Shown one piece after another: positions 44,593-55,873 of a stretch of 64,000 bases of DNA (position 1 is the stretch's first letter; the number at the start of each line of letters is the position of its first letter). The notes beneath the pieces are model-generated. The model was not told where the DNA came from. It did no database searches and saw only the letters and a program-made list of their open reading frames with translations. The translations under genes were made by a program, and so were the position numbers. Source of the DNA: Uliginosibacterium sp036017065. Lineage in GTDB: Bacteria; Pseudomonadota; Gammaproteobacteria; Burkholderiales; Rhodocyclaceae. The stretch covers positions 992,001 to 1,056,000 of the forward strand of contig NZ_JAYXHR010000001.1 in assembly GCF_036017065.1 (NCBI RefSeq). Direction: 5' to 3'.

Positions 44593-45395
44593 GGCTCTAC
44601 GGCGTCGATTTCACTTCCGCCCCACGGCGGCGCAAGACGATCACGATTGCGTGCGGTGTGCTGAAGGACGGTCGCGTAAGGCTGGAGGACTTCGAGCACT
44701 GCGCGGACTGGCCCCGCTTCGAACACTTCCTGCACACACCCGGCCCCTGGTGCGGAGCCTTCGACTTTCCCTTCGGCCTGCCGCGGGAACTGGTGCACAC
44801 GCTGGGATGGCCGACAGACTGGGCTGCGCTCGTCGCGCATGTTGCGGCACTCGGCAAGGAGAACTTCCGCGCGGCGTTGAACGCGGCGCGTGAGGCCCGC
44901 CCTGCAGGCCAGCGCTATGTGCATCGCCAGACCGACATTCCGGCGCGTTCGCACAGCCCGATGAAACTGGTCAATCCACCGGTCGGGCTGATGTTCCTGG
45001 CCGGCGCACCACGCCTGCTCGCCGCAGGCTTGCACCTCCCGGGCATGCACGCCGGCGATGGTGACCGCGTCGCGCTGGAGGCTTATCCAGGCCTGCTCGC
45101 ACGCGCCATCACCAAGGCGTCCTACAAGAATGACAACGCGACGAAGCACACGCCAGCACGACAACTCGCACGCAGCCAGATCGTGGAAGCCCTGCGTGCT
45201 GGCAGCCATCCGCTGGGCCTGCCGCTGGAGACGACGGCACCACAGGTCGCGGCGATATTGGAAGAGGGTTCCGGCGATCTGCTCGACGCCACGCTCGCCT
45301 TGGTGCAGGCCGCGTGGGCCACGCAGCGTGCGGGTGCGCGTTGGGGGCTGCCGGAGGATTTCGATCCACTTGAAGGCTGGATCGTCACCGCTTGA
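44589..45395 (+). CDS. DUF429 family protein
   Basis: Protein of 268 residues. The start MRLYGVDFTSAP matches the DUF429 ribonuclease-H-like fold (first aspartate in GVDFTS), with further family features AFDFPFGLPRELV, LEAYPGLLAR and GSGDLLDATLAL. Molecular function is not known; an RNase-H-like nuclease is suspected for the family. ATGA overlap with the HDAC-like gene shows they are coupled. Confidence 0.85.
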   Translation: MRLYGVDFTSAPRRRKTITIACGVLKDGRVRLEDFEHCADWPRFEHFLHTPGPWCGAFDFPFGLPRELVHTLGWPTDWAALVAHVAALGKENFRAALNAAREARPAGQRYVHRQTDIPARSHSPMKLVNPPVGLMFLAGAPRLLAAGLHLPGMHAGDGDRVALEAYPGLLARAITKASYKNDNATKHTPARQLARSQIVEALRAGSHPLGLPLETTAPQVAAILEEGSGDLLDATLALVQAAWATQRAGARWGLPEDFDPLEGWIVTA

Positions 45396-45404
45396 TGCTT
45401 CGCC

Positions 45405-45875
45405 TCAGCGCAGGCTGTCGATCAGACCACGCACCGCGTCTTCGCAAAGATCGAGCACGGAGTCGAAACCCGCCTCTTCACCATAGTAGGGGTCGGGCAC
45501 ATCGCCCGGTGCGCGCGTGAAATCCAGGAACATCTTCACCCGCTCCTGCAGCGCGGGCGGACACTCGCGACGCAGCCAAACGTAGTGGCCGCGGTCCATC
45601 GCAAGGATCAGGTCGAAGCGCTCGAAATCCTGCGGCAGCACCGGCCGGGCGCGCAGCCTCGACAGGTCGTAGCCACGCCTCGACGCAGCTCTCTGGGCAC
45701 GCGGATCAGGCGCCTCGCCGTCGTGCCAGGCATGCGTGCCGGCCGAGTCCACCTCGACCTCGCCATCCAGGCCAGTACGCAGGATCCAGTGGCGCGCCAC
45801 GCCTTCCGCGGTGGGCGATCTGCAGATGTTGCCGGTGCAGACGAACAGGATGCGTTTGATGCTTTTTGCCTTCAT
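45405..45875 (-). CDS. low-molecular-weight protein tyrosine phosphatase
   Basis: Protein of 156 residues. The P-loop is Cys13-x5-Arg19 in FVCTGNICRSP, and the general-acid loop is VPDPYYGEE. The enzyme dephosphorylates phosphotyrosine or small phosphates. It ends 10 bp from the convergent DUF429 gene, and there is no exopolysaccharide kinase nearby to suggest a Wzb role. Confidence 0.93.
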   Translation of the reverse strand: MKAKSIKRILFVCTGNICRSPTAEGVARHWILRTGLDGEVEVDSAGTHAWHDGEAPDPRAQRAASRRGYDLSRLRARPVLPQDFERFDLILAMDRGHYVWLRRECPPALQERVKMFLDFTRAPGDVPDPYYGEEAGFDSVLDLCEDAVRGLIDSLR

Positions 45876-46003
45876 GCACTTCAGGGCGCCGCATGATCGG
45901 CAGGCGGATGAGTCGCACGCGCCGACCGGAGGCTTTCAGGAATACCGGTAGTGGCGGCATAGTATCGGAATCGGCGTAACCGGTTCCGACCGATCAGCAG
46001 ACG

Positions 46004-47644
46004 ATGAGGACATCCAGGCCCATCCACCTGACCAGCGAGCGGCGCATCATTACGGGACTCGCGGTTGCCACCGTGCTGTTCATCTTCGTCACCGTTGCCT
46101 CCCTGGCGAGTATCCGCCGGCTGGAGGCCGATGTCGCCTCGGTACGCCATACCGAAGAAGTCATCGCGACAGCGCAGACCGTCCTCTCCCACATCACCGA
46201 AGCGGAGTCAGCCGGGCGTGGCTACAGCCTCACCGGGGACACTTCCTTCCTCGACCCTTACACGGTCGCGGCCAGCCGGCTCTCGGACGAGCTCAGCGAT
46301 CTGCAATTGCTGGTGGTCGACAACCCGCAGCAGCTGCAACGCAGCCTTGCCATCCAGCAACGCGTGATGGAGCGCCTCAGCCTGGTTGCGCATCTCATCA
46401 AGATACGCAGCGAGGAGGGACTGCTGGGAGCCCAGAAGCAGGTTGCCTCCCGCCGTGGCAAGGACGTCCAGGATGCCATCCGGCAGGACATCGACACCTT
46501 CATCGCGGCAGAGCGGGCCTTGTTCGTGGAGCGGACGGAGGCCACCCATCGCTCCACGCTGCGGGCAAAGATCGCTGCGGGCACCGGAACCGCATTGTCG
46601 ATCGTCATGTTCCTGGTATCCGCGTTTCTGGTCGTACGCGACTACCGCAGGAGCCATCGTGCCCACGCCCGCGTCTCCGCCGACAACCTGGCGTTGAACG
46701 ACCACGTGCAGAAGGCGCAGACGGCGCTGAGCACCGCGATGTCGCAACTCCACATGACCGATGCCGCATTCCAGAATGCACAGGAGGGCCTGGTCGTCAC
46801 CGACGGCGATGGACGGATACTCAGCGTGAACCGCGCATTCGTGCGCATCACTGAATTTCCGGCAGAGGCATGCGTCGGACAGTCGATGAACCAGCATCGC
46901 TCCGACAGGCATGACGATGGCTTCTATCAGGCGATGTGGCTGCAGCTACGGGAGAAGGCCGAATGGGCCGGCGCCATCTGGAACAAACGGCGCAGCGGCG
47001 AGACATACCAAGCATGGCTCTCCATCAACGCCGTGCGGGACGACACAGGGGCCGTGCAGAACTACATCGGCGTGCTGACGGACATGAGCCGGATGCAACG
47101 GGTCGAGACCGATCTGGAACGTCTCGCCCTGCACGATGCGCTCACCGGCCTGCCCAACCGCACGCTGCTGAAGTCGCGCCTGTCCCAGGCGCTGGAACAG
47201 GCCCGCCTGGATGGCACGCACTGCGCAGTGCTCTACCAGGATCTCGACCGCTTCAAGGCCGTCAACGACACACTGGGCCATGCCGCAGGCGACGCCTTGC
47301 TGCGTGAGGTTGCGCGACGCATCCAGTCGCTGCTGCGTGACGGGGATACCGTTGCGCGCCTTGGCGGGGACGAGTTCGTGATCCTGCTGAAAGGGCTGAC
47401 CCAGACGGGTGCTGCCGGCAAGGTCGCGCAGAAGATCATCGTCGCGCTGAACGAGGCATTCGACCTGGACGGTCAGCCCGCGAGCATAGGCGCCAGCGTG
47501 GGCATCAGCCTGTCCGGCGTGGATGGCTCCACCGGGGAAGAGCTGCTGGCAAAAGCCGACGCTGCGCTCTACGAGGCCAAGCGCAGCGGGCGCAACACCT
47601 GGCGCTCGGCGTCCCCGCTGGATAGGACCCAGGCCACGTCCTGA
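46004..47644 (+). CDS. membrane diguanylate cyclase (CHASE3-PAS-GGDEF)
   Basis: Protein of 546 residues. TM1 is about 16-38, a helical CHASE3-type extracytoplasmic domain about 40-180 (EAESAGRGYSLTGD is the CHASE3 core), and TM2 about 187-208. A PAS domain follows (about 250-370), then a GGDEF domain with an intact GGDEF at 454-458. A product-inhibition site R445xxD448 lies five residues before it. It should make cyclic-di-GMP. It reads rightward, head-to-head with the phosphatase gene and convergent with uvrB. Confidence 0.92.
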   Translation: MRTSRPIHLTSERRIITGLAVATVLFIFVTVASLASIRRLEADVASVRHTEEVIATAQTVLSHITEAESAGRGYSLTGDTSFLDPYTVAASRLSDELSDLQLLVVDNPQQLQRSLAIQQRVMERLSLVAHLIKIRSEEGLLGAQKQVASRRGKDVQDAIRQDIDTFIAAERALFVERTEATHRSTLRAKIAAGTGTALSIVMFLVSAFLVVRDYRRSHRAHARVSADNLALNDHVQKAQTALSTAMSQLHMTDAAFQNAQEGLVVTDGDGRILSVNRAFVRITEFPAEACVGQSMNQHRSDRHDDGFYQAMWLQLREKAEWAGAIWNKRRSGETYQAWLSINAVRDDTGAVQNYIGVLTDMSRMQRVETDLERLALHDALTGLPNRTLLKSRLSQALEQARLDGTHCAVLYQDLDRFKAVNDTLGHAAGDALLREVARRIQSLLRDGDTVARLGGDEFVILLKGLTQTGAAGKVAQKIIVALNEAFDLDGQPASIGASVGISLSGVDGSTGEELLAKADAALYEAKRSGRNTWRSASPLDRTQATS

Positions 47645-47671
47645 CGCAGCGCAGGCCTGCGCCGACACCGC

Positions 47672-49720
<2,049 letters not shown>

Positions 49721-49880
49721 GCTAAAATTCAAGGCCTTACGAAGGTTTGTCCCGTTAGCGTCAACCCGCCGGGCAAGCTGGACATTATTCCGCAAACCCT
49801 GCGGTAAAACACCCCTGACAAGCCCCCTGCCGACACTCTCCTGACATGTTCAGCGGATGCCGGTTCAACCTGGAGTTGTA

Positions 49881-51086
49881 ATGAGCGCCTCGATCTTCGC
49901 TGCGGTGGAAATGGCTCCCCGCGATCCCATCCTTGGTCTGAACGAAGCTTTCAACGCTGACAGCCGTACCACCAAGGTCAACCTCGGTGTGGGCGTGTAC
50001 TTCACCGACGAAGGCAAGATCCCGCTGCTGGGCGCCGTGAAAGCCGCCGAAGAAGTCCGCCTGAAGGCCGCTCCCGCGCGCGGCTACCAGCCGATCGAAG
50101 GCGCCGCCGCCTACAACACCGCTGTTGCCCACCTGCTGTTCGGCAAGGAGTCGCCGCTGATCACCGAGGGCAAGACCCTGACCGTCGAGGCCCTGGGCGG
50201 CACCGGCGCGCTGAAGGTCGGCGCCGACTACCTGAAGCGCCTGGTCCCCAACGCCACGGTCTACATCTCCGACCCGAGCTGGGAAAACCACCGCGCCCTG
50301 TTCGAGTCCGCCGGCTTCCCGGTCGCGACCTACGCCTACTACGACGCCGCCACCCGCGGCGTGAACTTCGAAGGCATGCTCGCCGACCTGCGCAAGGCGC
50401 CGGCCCAGTCCGTCATCGTGCTGCATGCCTGCTGCCATAACCCGACCGGCGCCGACCTGACCGCCGCCCAGTGGGAACAAGTCGTTGCCGCGGTGAAGGA
50501 GCGCAACCTCATCGCCTTCATCGACATGGCCTACCAGGGCTTCGCCGATGGCATCGCCGAAGACGCCGTGGCGCTGAACCTGTTCGCCGCCTCCGGCCTG
50601 CAGTTCCTGGTGTCCAGCAGCTTCTCCAAGTCCTTCTCGCTGTACGGCGAGCGCGTCGGCGCGCTGACCGTGGTCACGGCCAGCAAGGAAGAAGCCGGCC
50701 GCGTCATGTCGCAAGTGAAGCGCGTCGTGCGCACCAACTATTCCAACCCGCCCACCCACGGCGGTGCCGTCGTGGCCGCCGTGCTGTCCTCGCCGGAACT
50801 GCGCAAGCAGTGGGAAGACGAACTGGCCGGCATGCGCGTGCGCATCCGCGAAATGCGTACCGGTCTGGTCGAAAAGCTGGCCGCCCGTGGCGTGAAGCAG
50901 GACTTCAGCTTCGTCATCAAGCAGCGCGGCATGTTCAGCTACACCGGGCTGACCGCAGACCAGGTCGAGAAGCTGAAGAACGACTACGGCATCTACGCCG
51001 TGTCGACCGGCCGCATCTGCCTGGCTGCGCTGAACAGCAAGAACATCGACTACGTGGCCGATGCGATTGCCGCTGTGCTGAAGTAA
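49881..51086 (+). CDS. aspartate/aromatic amino acid aminotransferase
   Basis: PLP enzyme of 401 residues in aminotransferase subfamily I-alpha. MSASIFAAVEMAPRDPILGL matches AspC/TyrB, HACCHNPTGADLT precedes the PLP site, and the PLP lysine lies in SSSFSKSFSLYGERVGAL. CTGGAG lies about 6 bases upstream of ATG 49881. Whether aspartate or aromatic amino acids are the main substrates (AspC or TyrB) cannot be told from sequence alone. Divergent from uvrB. Confidence 0.92.
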   Translation: MSASIFAAVEMAPRDPILGLNEAFNADSRTTKVNLGVGVYFTDEGKIPLLGAVKAAEEVRLKAAPARGYQPIEGAAAYNTAVAHLLFGKESPLITEGKTLTVEALGGTGALKVGADYLKRLVPNATVYISDPSWENHRALFESAGFPVATYAYYDAATRGVNFEGMLADLRKAPAQSVIVLHACCHNPTGADLTAAQWEQVVAAVKERNLIAFIDMAYQGFADGIAEDAVALNLFAASGLQFLVSSSFSKSFSLYGERVGALTVVTASKEEAGRVMSQVKRVVRTNYSNPPTHGGAVVAAVLSSPELRKQWEDELAGMRVRIREMRTGLVEKLAARGVKQDFSFVIKQRGMFSYTGLTADQVEKLKNDYGIYAVSTGRICLAALNSKNIDYVADAIAAVLK

Positions 51087-51120
51087 GCGTGTCGATGCCG
51101 GCCACCGCGCCGGCAAGATG

Positions 51121-51151
51121 AACAAAGGGCCCTGACGGGCCCTTTGTTTTT
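51121..51151 (+). terminator. intrinsic terminator after the aminotransferase
   Basis: Stem ACAAAGGGCCC / GGGCCCTTTGT with loop TGAC, then TTTT. Confidence 0.93.
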
Positions 51152-51226
51152 GGATTGCTGCCTCCTCGGCCTGGGCTCGAACCAGCGGCACACCGCTCCG
51201 TCGTCGTCCATTCGCTCAAGAATGCC

Positions 51227-51595
51227 CTACACGCCCAGACGCCCACGTACATCCGCCTCACCCTGCCAGGCCAGCCGCTGCGGATTGCCGCGCGCATAAG
51301 CGCGAGACTGCTCCGGCGTCTGTTCCATCATGCTTTCAAGCAGGCGGCGCAGGATACCCGCCTCGGGCAGCATGGCCCCACAGAACAACACGTCGTGTTC
51401 GCGCTGGATCACCAGCATCGGGAAATTGTCGACCTCGATGTCGCCGGCAATCTCGGACTGGTCTTCGATATCCACCCATGCGAAAGCCACTTCGGGGTGA
51501 GCCTCGCGCAGTGCCTCGAAGGCTGGCTGGTATTCCCTGCAACTGCCGCACCATGCCGCGCACAGGCAGGCCACGAAAAACTCCTTCTTCGGCAT
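51227..51595 (-). CDS. thioredoxin-fold protein
   Basis: Protein of 122 residues from ATG 51595. The active site is Cys16-Gly-Ser-Cys19 in CAAWCGSCREY, with the cis-proline region DNFPMLVI. It has no signal peptide, so it should be a cytoplasmic thiol-disulfide protein. It begins 19 bp after the stop of the AsmA-like gene and is probably cotranscribed with it. Confidence 0.88.
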   Translation of the reverse strand: MPKKEFFVACLCAAWCGSCREYQPAFEALREAHPEVAFAWVDIEDQSEIAGDIEVDNFPMLVIQREHDVLFCGAMLPEAGILRRLLESMMEQTPEQSRAYARGNPQRLAWQGEADVRGRLGV

Positions 51596-51614
51596 GGTGG
51601 ATGCTGCGGCAGGC

Positions 51615-52814
51615 TCAATCGCGCGTGGACAGCTGTGGTGCATCTGCCTTGCCGCCAAGCGCGAAGCTGCGGCTCAGGGTCGCGCCGCTGGGCAGGCGCA
51701 TGCTGGCCGCGAAACCGCCCTTGAGCACACCGTCCTGCATCACGACAAAGTTGCCCGATCCCTGCAGCGGACCGCTATCCAGTCGTTGCACCGTCACCGA
51801 TGCGACCTGCCCCGTCTTGCCGTTGAAGGTGCCATTCATGCGTTCGAAGCGCGTGTTGCCGCCACCGGCCGGCCCTGCGCTCTCGCGCTGCATGCCGGAA
51901 GCGATGCCGAAGCGGTCGATAGCCCCCTTGTTGATCACGTAAGTGCCGGAAGCAGCCAGGTTCGAGGCGAGGTCCGTAAACTGCTCACCGCTCGCGGTGA
52001 GCTTCACCACGCCATTGAGCGCACCACTCACGGTGGTACCAGCCCGCAGCCGCCCCAGCACATCCGCTGCGCGCATGCTGGCCAGCGTCAGCTCACCATC
52101 CATCACGAAATTGCCGTCAACGGCCAGACGCAGCGTGCCGGCCAGCGAACCACCGTCCGCATTGCCGCCAATCTTGTGGAAAGACAGGCCGAAGTCGGTC
52201 AGGTCGCCTTGGGCAGTCACGTTCTCGAAGCGTAGCGCCGGCAGTGCGTCCCAGCGCCAGTTGGCCATCTGCACCAGCAGGGCAAGCTTGCCGCTGTTGG
52301 GCGTCGCATCGAAGTTCACCCCCTCGATACTCAGGCGGATGTGGGACAGCGTGCCATCGGGTGCGAACTCCATTTCGCCGGCAGGCAGATTGACCTCGCG
52401 GGTACCCATCAGCAGCTTCAGCCGCTCGAAGCGCATATGGGTGATCCGGCGGGTCGACTTGCCGTCGCTGAGACCGAGGCGCGCCAGTGCAGCCGGACGG
52501 GCCACGATCTCGTCGGCGTCGACGCGGATCGCATTGGTGTTGCCGCCCTGGATCCACTGCGCCCAGTCCGGCCGGACCCATGCGCGGTTCATCGTGATGG
52601 CGTCGGAGGTCATGATGCGCACCGACTTCAGTTCGATGGCCGGCCAGGGACGGAAGGTGTAGCTGCGCTCGGCGTAACTGACCGGCAGGCCGAGCCAGGA
52701 CTCCGGTGCGTCCGCCGCAAGTGCCGGCGCCCCCAGCGACAGCCCCAGCCACCAGGTGGCCAGCACGGCGCATGCGCGCCAGACGAACGAAGCTTGAGAT
52801 TTCATCGAGATCAT
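51615..52814 (-). CDS. exported AsmA-like protein
   Basis: Protein of 399 residues. A signal sequence (about 5-30; WLGLSLGAPALAAD) is followed by a beta-rich chain. The C-terminal half resembles the AsmA-like module (GDLTDFGLSFHKIGGN, DGELTLASMRAADVLGRLR, SGALNGVVKLTASGEQFTDLA), consistent with the AsmA_2 domain of envelope proteins. AsmA-type proteins take part in lipid transport or outer-membrane assembly. The start at 52814 has GGAAAGAG upstream; 52805 is also possible. Confidence 0.65.
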   Translation of the reverse strand: MISMKSQASFVWRACAVLATWWLGLSLGAPALAADAPESWLGLPVSYAERSYTFRPWPAIELKSVRIMTSDAITMNRAWVRPDWAQWIQGGNTNAIRVDADEIVARPAALARLGLSDGKSTRRITHMRFERLKLLMGTREVNLPAGEMEFAPDGTLSHIRLSIEGVNFDATPNSGKLALLVQMANWRWDALPALRFENVTAQGDLTDFGLSFHKIGGNADGGSLAGTLRLAVDGNFVMDGELTLASMRAADVLGRLRAGTTVSGALNGVVKLTASGEQFTDLASNLAASGTYVINKGAIDRFGIASGMQRESAGPAGGGNTRFERMNGTFNGKTGQVASVTVQRLDSGPLQGSGNFVVMQDGVLKGGFAASMRLPSGATLSRSFALGGKADAPQLSTRD

Positions 52815-52914
52815 GGACTCTTTCCAGTGTGGGCGGGAATGTACCCGAGCCCGGTAAAGGCCGAAAGCCATTCTTGACATTGCGTTCTTCTGCATCTATA
52901 GTTCGCGCCTCTGT

Positions 52915-52990
52915 TCCTCGATAGCTCAGTCGGTAGAGCGCCGGACTGTTAATCCGTAGGTCCCTGGTTCGAGCCCAGGTCGAGGAGCCA
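52915..52990 (+). tRNA. tRNA-Asn (anticodon GTT)
   Basis: Complete cloverleaf: acceptor TCCTCGA pairs with TCGAGGA, D-arm AGCTCAGTCGGTAGAGC, anticodon loop CTGTTAA with GTT at 52948-52950, T-arm CCTGGTTCGAGCCCAGG, and an encoded CCA end. Confidence 0.97.
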
Positions 52991-52997
52991 GAATTCC

Positions 52998-53030
52998 AAA
53001 AAGCCAGAAGCCCAGCTTCTGGCTTTTTTA
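52998..53030 (+). terminator. terminator after tRNA-Asn
   Basis: A 14-bp stem AAAAAGCCAGAAGC / GCTTCTGGCTTTTT with a CCA loop, ending in a T-run, starts 8 bp after the tRNA. Confidence 0.92.
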
Positions 53031-53206
53031 CTTTCTGCGCTGTACGAGTCCGTCCGACAGCGGCGCATGCTCAGGCGGATCATTCCTCTCTATGACGCCG
53101 CATGCAAGCAGGGTGCGGCTTGGCGCGGAGCGGACCGCGACGAACGGGTTGCCGCTGCCGCGCTTGTCCTGCTTGCCCTTCAGCGCCAGCGCCCGATAAT
53201 GCAGTC

Positions 53207-54283
53207 ATGACGTCGCACCCCACGCATCTCCATCCTGTCTCGCTGGACCGCCTGCGCACCGCACCGGCGCATGCCGGCGAAGCGCCGCCGGATCGGCTGG
53301 GCAGAGCAATGCGGGACCTGCGGATCTCGGTGACGGACCGCTGCAACTTCCGCTGCAGCTATTGCATGCCGCGCGATCAGTTCGGCCGCGACCACGCCTT
53401 CTTGCCGCGCGAAGCGTTGCTGCGCTTCGAGGAGATCACGCAGATCGCCCGCGTGTTTGCAGGACTGGGCGTCCGGAAAATCCGCCTCACCGGTGGCGAG
53501 CCGCTGCTGCGCAAGAATCTGCCCGATCTCGTCGCGATGCTTGCGGAGATTCCCGACGTGGAACTGACGCTCACCACCAACGGCGCCCTCCTCGCCCGCC
53601 ACGCCCGTGCGTTGCGCGAGGCTGGCCTGCGGCGGGTGACGGTCAGCCTGGACGCGCTGGACGATGCCGTCTTCCGCCAGATGAACGACATGGATTTCCC
53701 GGTGGCTGACGTGCTGGCCGGCATCGATGCCGCCGCCGCGGAGGGACTCGGACCCGTCAAGGTCAACGCAGTGATCCGCCGCGGCCTCAATGACGGACAG
53801 ATACTGCCGCTGGTGCGGCACTTCCGTAACAGTGGCCACATCCTGCGTTTCATCGAATACATGGACGTCGGCAGCACCAACGGTTGGCGGCTGGATGACG
53901 TGCTCCCCGCACAGGCCATCCTCGACCACATCCACGCCGTGCATCCTCTGCAGGCACTGGAACCCGGTTACGGTGGCGAGGTCGCGGAGCGCTGGCGCTA
54001 CGCGGATGGCGCCGGCGAGATCGGCGTCATCGCTTCCGTCACCCGGGCGTTCTGCCGCGACTGCACGCGTATGCGGCTATCGCCGGAAGGCAGGCTGTTT
54101 ACCTGCCTGTTCGCCAGCCAGGGATACGATCTGCGCGAGCATCTTCGCGCCGGGGACAGCCCTGCCCAACTCGCTGGCAGGATCGCCGCCATCTGGGCTG
54201 CCCGCAGCGACCGTTACTCGGAACTGCGCAGCGAGGCCACGCCAGGCACACGCAGGATCGAGATGTCCTACATCGGTGGCTGA
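53207..54283 (+). CDS. moaA: GTP 3',8-cyclase (molybdenum cofactor biosynthesis)
   Basis: Radical SAM enzyme of 358 residues that converts GTP to the 8,3-cyclo intermediate in molybdopterin synthesis. The first cluster motif is Cys46-x3-Cys50-x2-Cys53 (DRCNFRCSYCMP); the C-terminal cluster is in AFCRDCTRMRL and LFTCLF. It ends MSYIGG, the functional GG tail. The start is ATG 53207; an in-frame ATG at 53102 runs through non-family sequence. mobA follows after 3 bp. Confidence 0.97.
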   Translation: MTSHPTHLHPVSLDRLRTAPAHAGEAPPDRLGRAMRDLRISVTDRCNFRCSYCMPRDQFGRDHAFLPREALLRFEEITQIARVFAGLGVRKIRLTGGEPLLRKNLPDLVAMLAEIPDVELTLTTNGALLARHARALREAGLRRVTVSLDALDDAVFRQMNDMDFPVADVLAGIDAAAAEGLGPVKVNAVIRRGLNDGQILPLVRHFRNSGHILRFIEYMDVGSTNGWRLDDVLPAQAILDHIHAVHPLQALEPGYGGEVAERWRYADGAGEIGVIASVTRAFCRDCTRMRLSPEGRLFTCLFASQGYDLREHLRAGDSPAQLAGRIAAIWAARSDRYSELRSEATPGTRRIEMSYIGG

Positions 54284-54286
54284 CCC

Positions 54287-54928
54287 ATGGACGCCACCGC
54301 CAGCCCCCGACGCAATGCCTGTTCTGCCCGTGCCATCACGGGCGTCATCCTGGCCGGCGGTGCCGGGGCCCGCATGGGCGGGCAGGACAAAGGCCTGATG
54401 ACGTTGCACGACCGCCCTTTGGCCGCCTGGGCAGTGGAGAGGCTCGCGCCACAGGTCAGCGAACTGCTCATCGTCGCCAATCGCAATCTGGGCATCTATC
54501 GCGAACTCGGCCACCCGGTCGTGCAGGATCTGCGCGCCGGTCACCTCGGCCCGCTGGCAGGCATCGAAGCCGCGCTGGCCGCCGCACGCAGGAGCTGGAT
54601 CATCACCTGCCCGGTCGACGCGCCATTGCTGCCGATGGACTACGTGCAGCGCATGAGCATCGCGGCAGCCGGACGCGCGGCCGTGGCCTGTGTAGACGGC
54701 CATCCGCAACCCGTATATGCGCTGCTCCCGCGCAACAGCCTGCCGTCTCTGCGGGCGTTCCTTACGGCCGGCGGCCGCAAGACGATGCTCTGGCTGCAAT
54801 CACTGGGGGCTGTAACGGTGGACCTGAGTGAGCATGCGCAGGGGTTCGCCGATGCAGACACGCCGCAGGATCTGCGGGCACTGCATGAACGGGCGACACC
54901 CGCCGCCAGCGAAGAGCTGGAAGAGTGA
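54287..54928 (+). CDS. mobA: molybdenum cofactor guanylyltransferase
   Basis: Attaches GMP to molybdopterin to make the bis-MGD form. The 213-residue protein has the nucleotide-binding start VILAGGAGARMGGQDKGL, QDLRAGHLGPLAGIEAAL and CPVDAPLLP. It is paired with moaA, so the organism probably uses molybdoenzymes. The gene ends only 3 bp from the convergent rpoS stop, with no room for a terminator. Confidence 0.95.
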   Translation: MDATASPRRNACSARAITGVILAGGAGARMGGQDKGLMTLHDRPLAAWAVERLAPQVSELLIVANRNLGIYRELGHPVVQDLRAGHLGPLAGIEAALAAARRSWIITCPVDAPLLPMDYVQRMSIAAAGRAAVACVDGHPQPVYALLPRNSLPSLRAFLTAGGRKTMLWLQSLGAVTVDLSEHAQGFADADTPQDLRALHERATPAASEELEE

Positions 54929-54931
54929 TCG

Positions 54932-55870
54932 TTACAACAGGACGTCGCGCGACACACCGCGACGCTTGAGGATGCGCCGCAACTGGGCCAGCGCTTCGAG
55001 CTGGATCTGGCGAACCCGCTCCCGGGTGAGGCCGAGCTGCGCAGCCAGGTCTTCCAGGGTCAGGACTTCCACGTCGTCCAGGCCGTAACGGTACTGGATC
55101 ACCAGACGCTGCTTGTCGGTCAGCTGGTTGGTCCATTCACGGATCAGCGATTCGACTTCCGTGTTCTGGATGGAAACATCCGGCGTCTCGCTCTGCTCGT
55201 CGGCCAGCGACTCGCCGATCGACAGGTTCGGGTCGATATCCAGCGGCGCGTCCAGCGAAGCCGTGTGCTCGTTCAGCGCCAGCACCGCCCGCACATCCTC
55301 CAAGGGACGGTTCAGTTTCTGCGCGATTTCTTCCAGCGAGGCGCTGACGCCTTGCGAGGCCTCGAGCTGCCGCTGCGCGCGCAGCACCTGGTTGAGCTCC
55401 TTCACCACGTGCACCGGCAGCCGGATGGTGCGCGACTGGTTCATGATCGCGCGCTCGATGTTCTGGCGGATCCACCAGGTCGCGTAGGTGGAGAAACGGA
55501 AGCCGCGCTCCGGGTCGAACTTCTCGAGGGCGTGGATCAGGCCGAGATTGCCCTCCTCCACGAGGTCCAGCAGCGGGATGCCGCGGTTGAGGTAGTGCTT
55601 GGCGATGTTCACAACCAGGCGCAGGTTGTGTTCGATCATCTTCTGCCGCGCCTCGAAATCACCCTTGCGCACGCGGCGTGCCAGCGCGGCCTCCTGCTCG
55701 GCCGTCAGCAGGGGATTGATACCGATCTCGTTGAGATAGATCTGGGTGACGTCGTTGAGGAATTCGTTTTCCGGCACGACGGGCGCCGGCTCGGAAAACG
55801 CCTCGAGCTCGGGCGGCACATCCGGCTCTTCTTTGTCCTCTTCGTCGTCAAGGAATGCCGGATCGTACAT
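54932..55870 (-). CDS. rpoS: RNA polymerase sigma factor RpoS
   Basis: Stationary-phase and stress sigma factor of 312 residues. Region 1.2 starts about 42 (IYLNEIGINPLLTAEQE). Region 2 has NLRLVVNIAKHYLNRG and FSTYATWWIRQNIERA (-10 recognition), region 3 is VVKELNQVLRAQRQL, and region 4 has TRERVRQIQLEALAQLRRIL. The protein has a short acidic N-terminus (DDEEDKEEPDV). The start is only 3 bases after the nlpD stop and has no obvious ribosome site, so translation is probably coupled to nlpD. Confidence 0.96.
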   Translation of the reverse strand: MYDPAFLDDEEDKEEPDVPPELEAFSEPAPVVPENEFLNDVTQIYLNEIGINPLLTAEQEAALARRVRKGDFEARQKMIEHNLRLVVNIAKHYLNRGIPLLDLVEEGNLGLIHALEKFDPERGFRFSTYATWWIRQNIERAIMNQSRTIRLPVHVVKELNQVLRAQRQLEASQGVSASLEEIAQKLNRPLEDVRAVLALNEHTASLDAPLDIDPNLSIGESLADEQSETPDVSIQNTEVESLIREWTNQLTDKQRLVIQYRYGLDDVEVLTLEDLAAQLGLTRERVRQIQLEALAQLRRILKRRGVSRDVLL

Positions 55871-55873
55871 AGT

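Noticed and set aside
45965..45989. Imperfect inverted repeat TCGGAATCGG / CCGGTTCCGA upstream of the CHASE3 cyclase gene
   Set aside because: One mismatch and no known regulator match; it may be chance.
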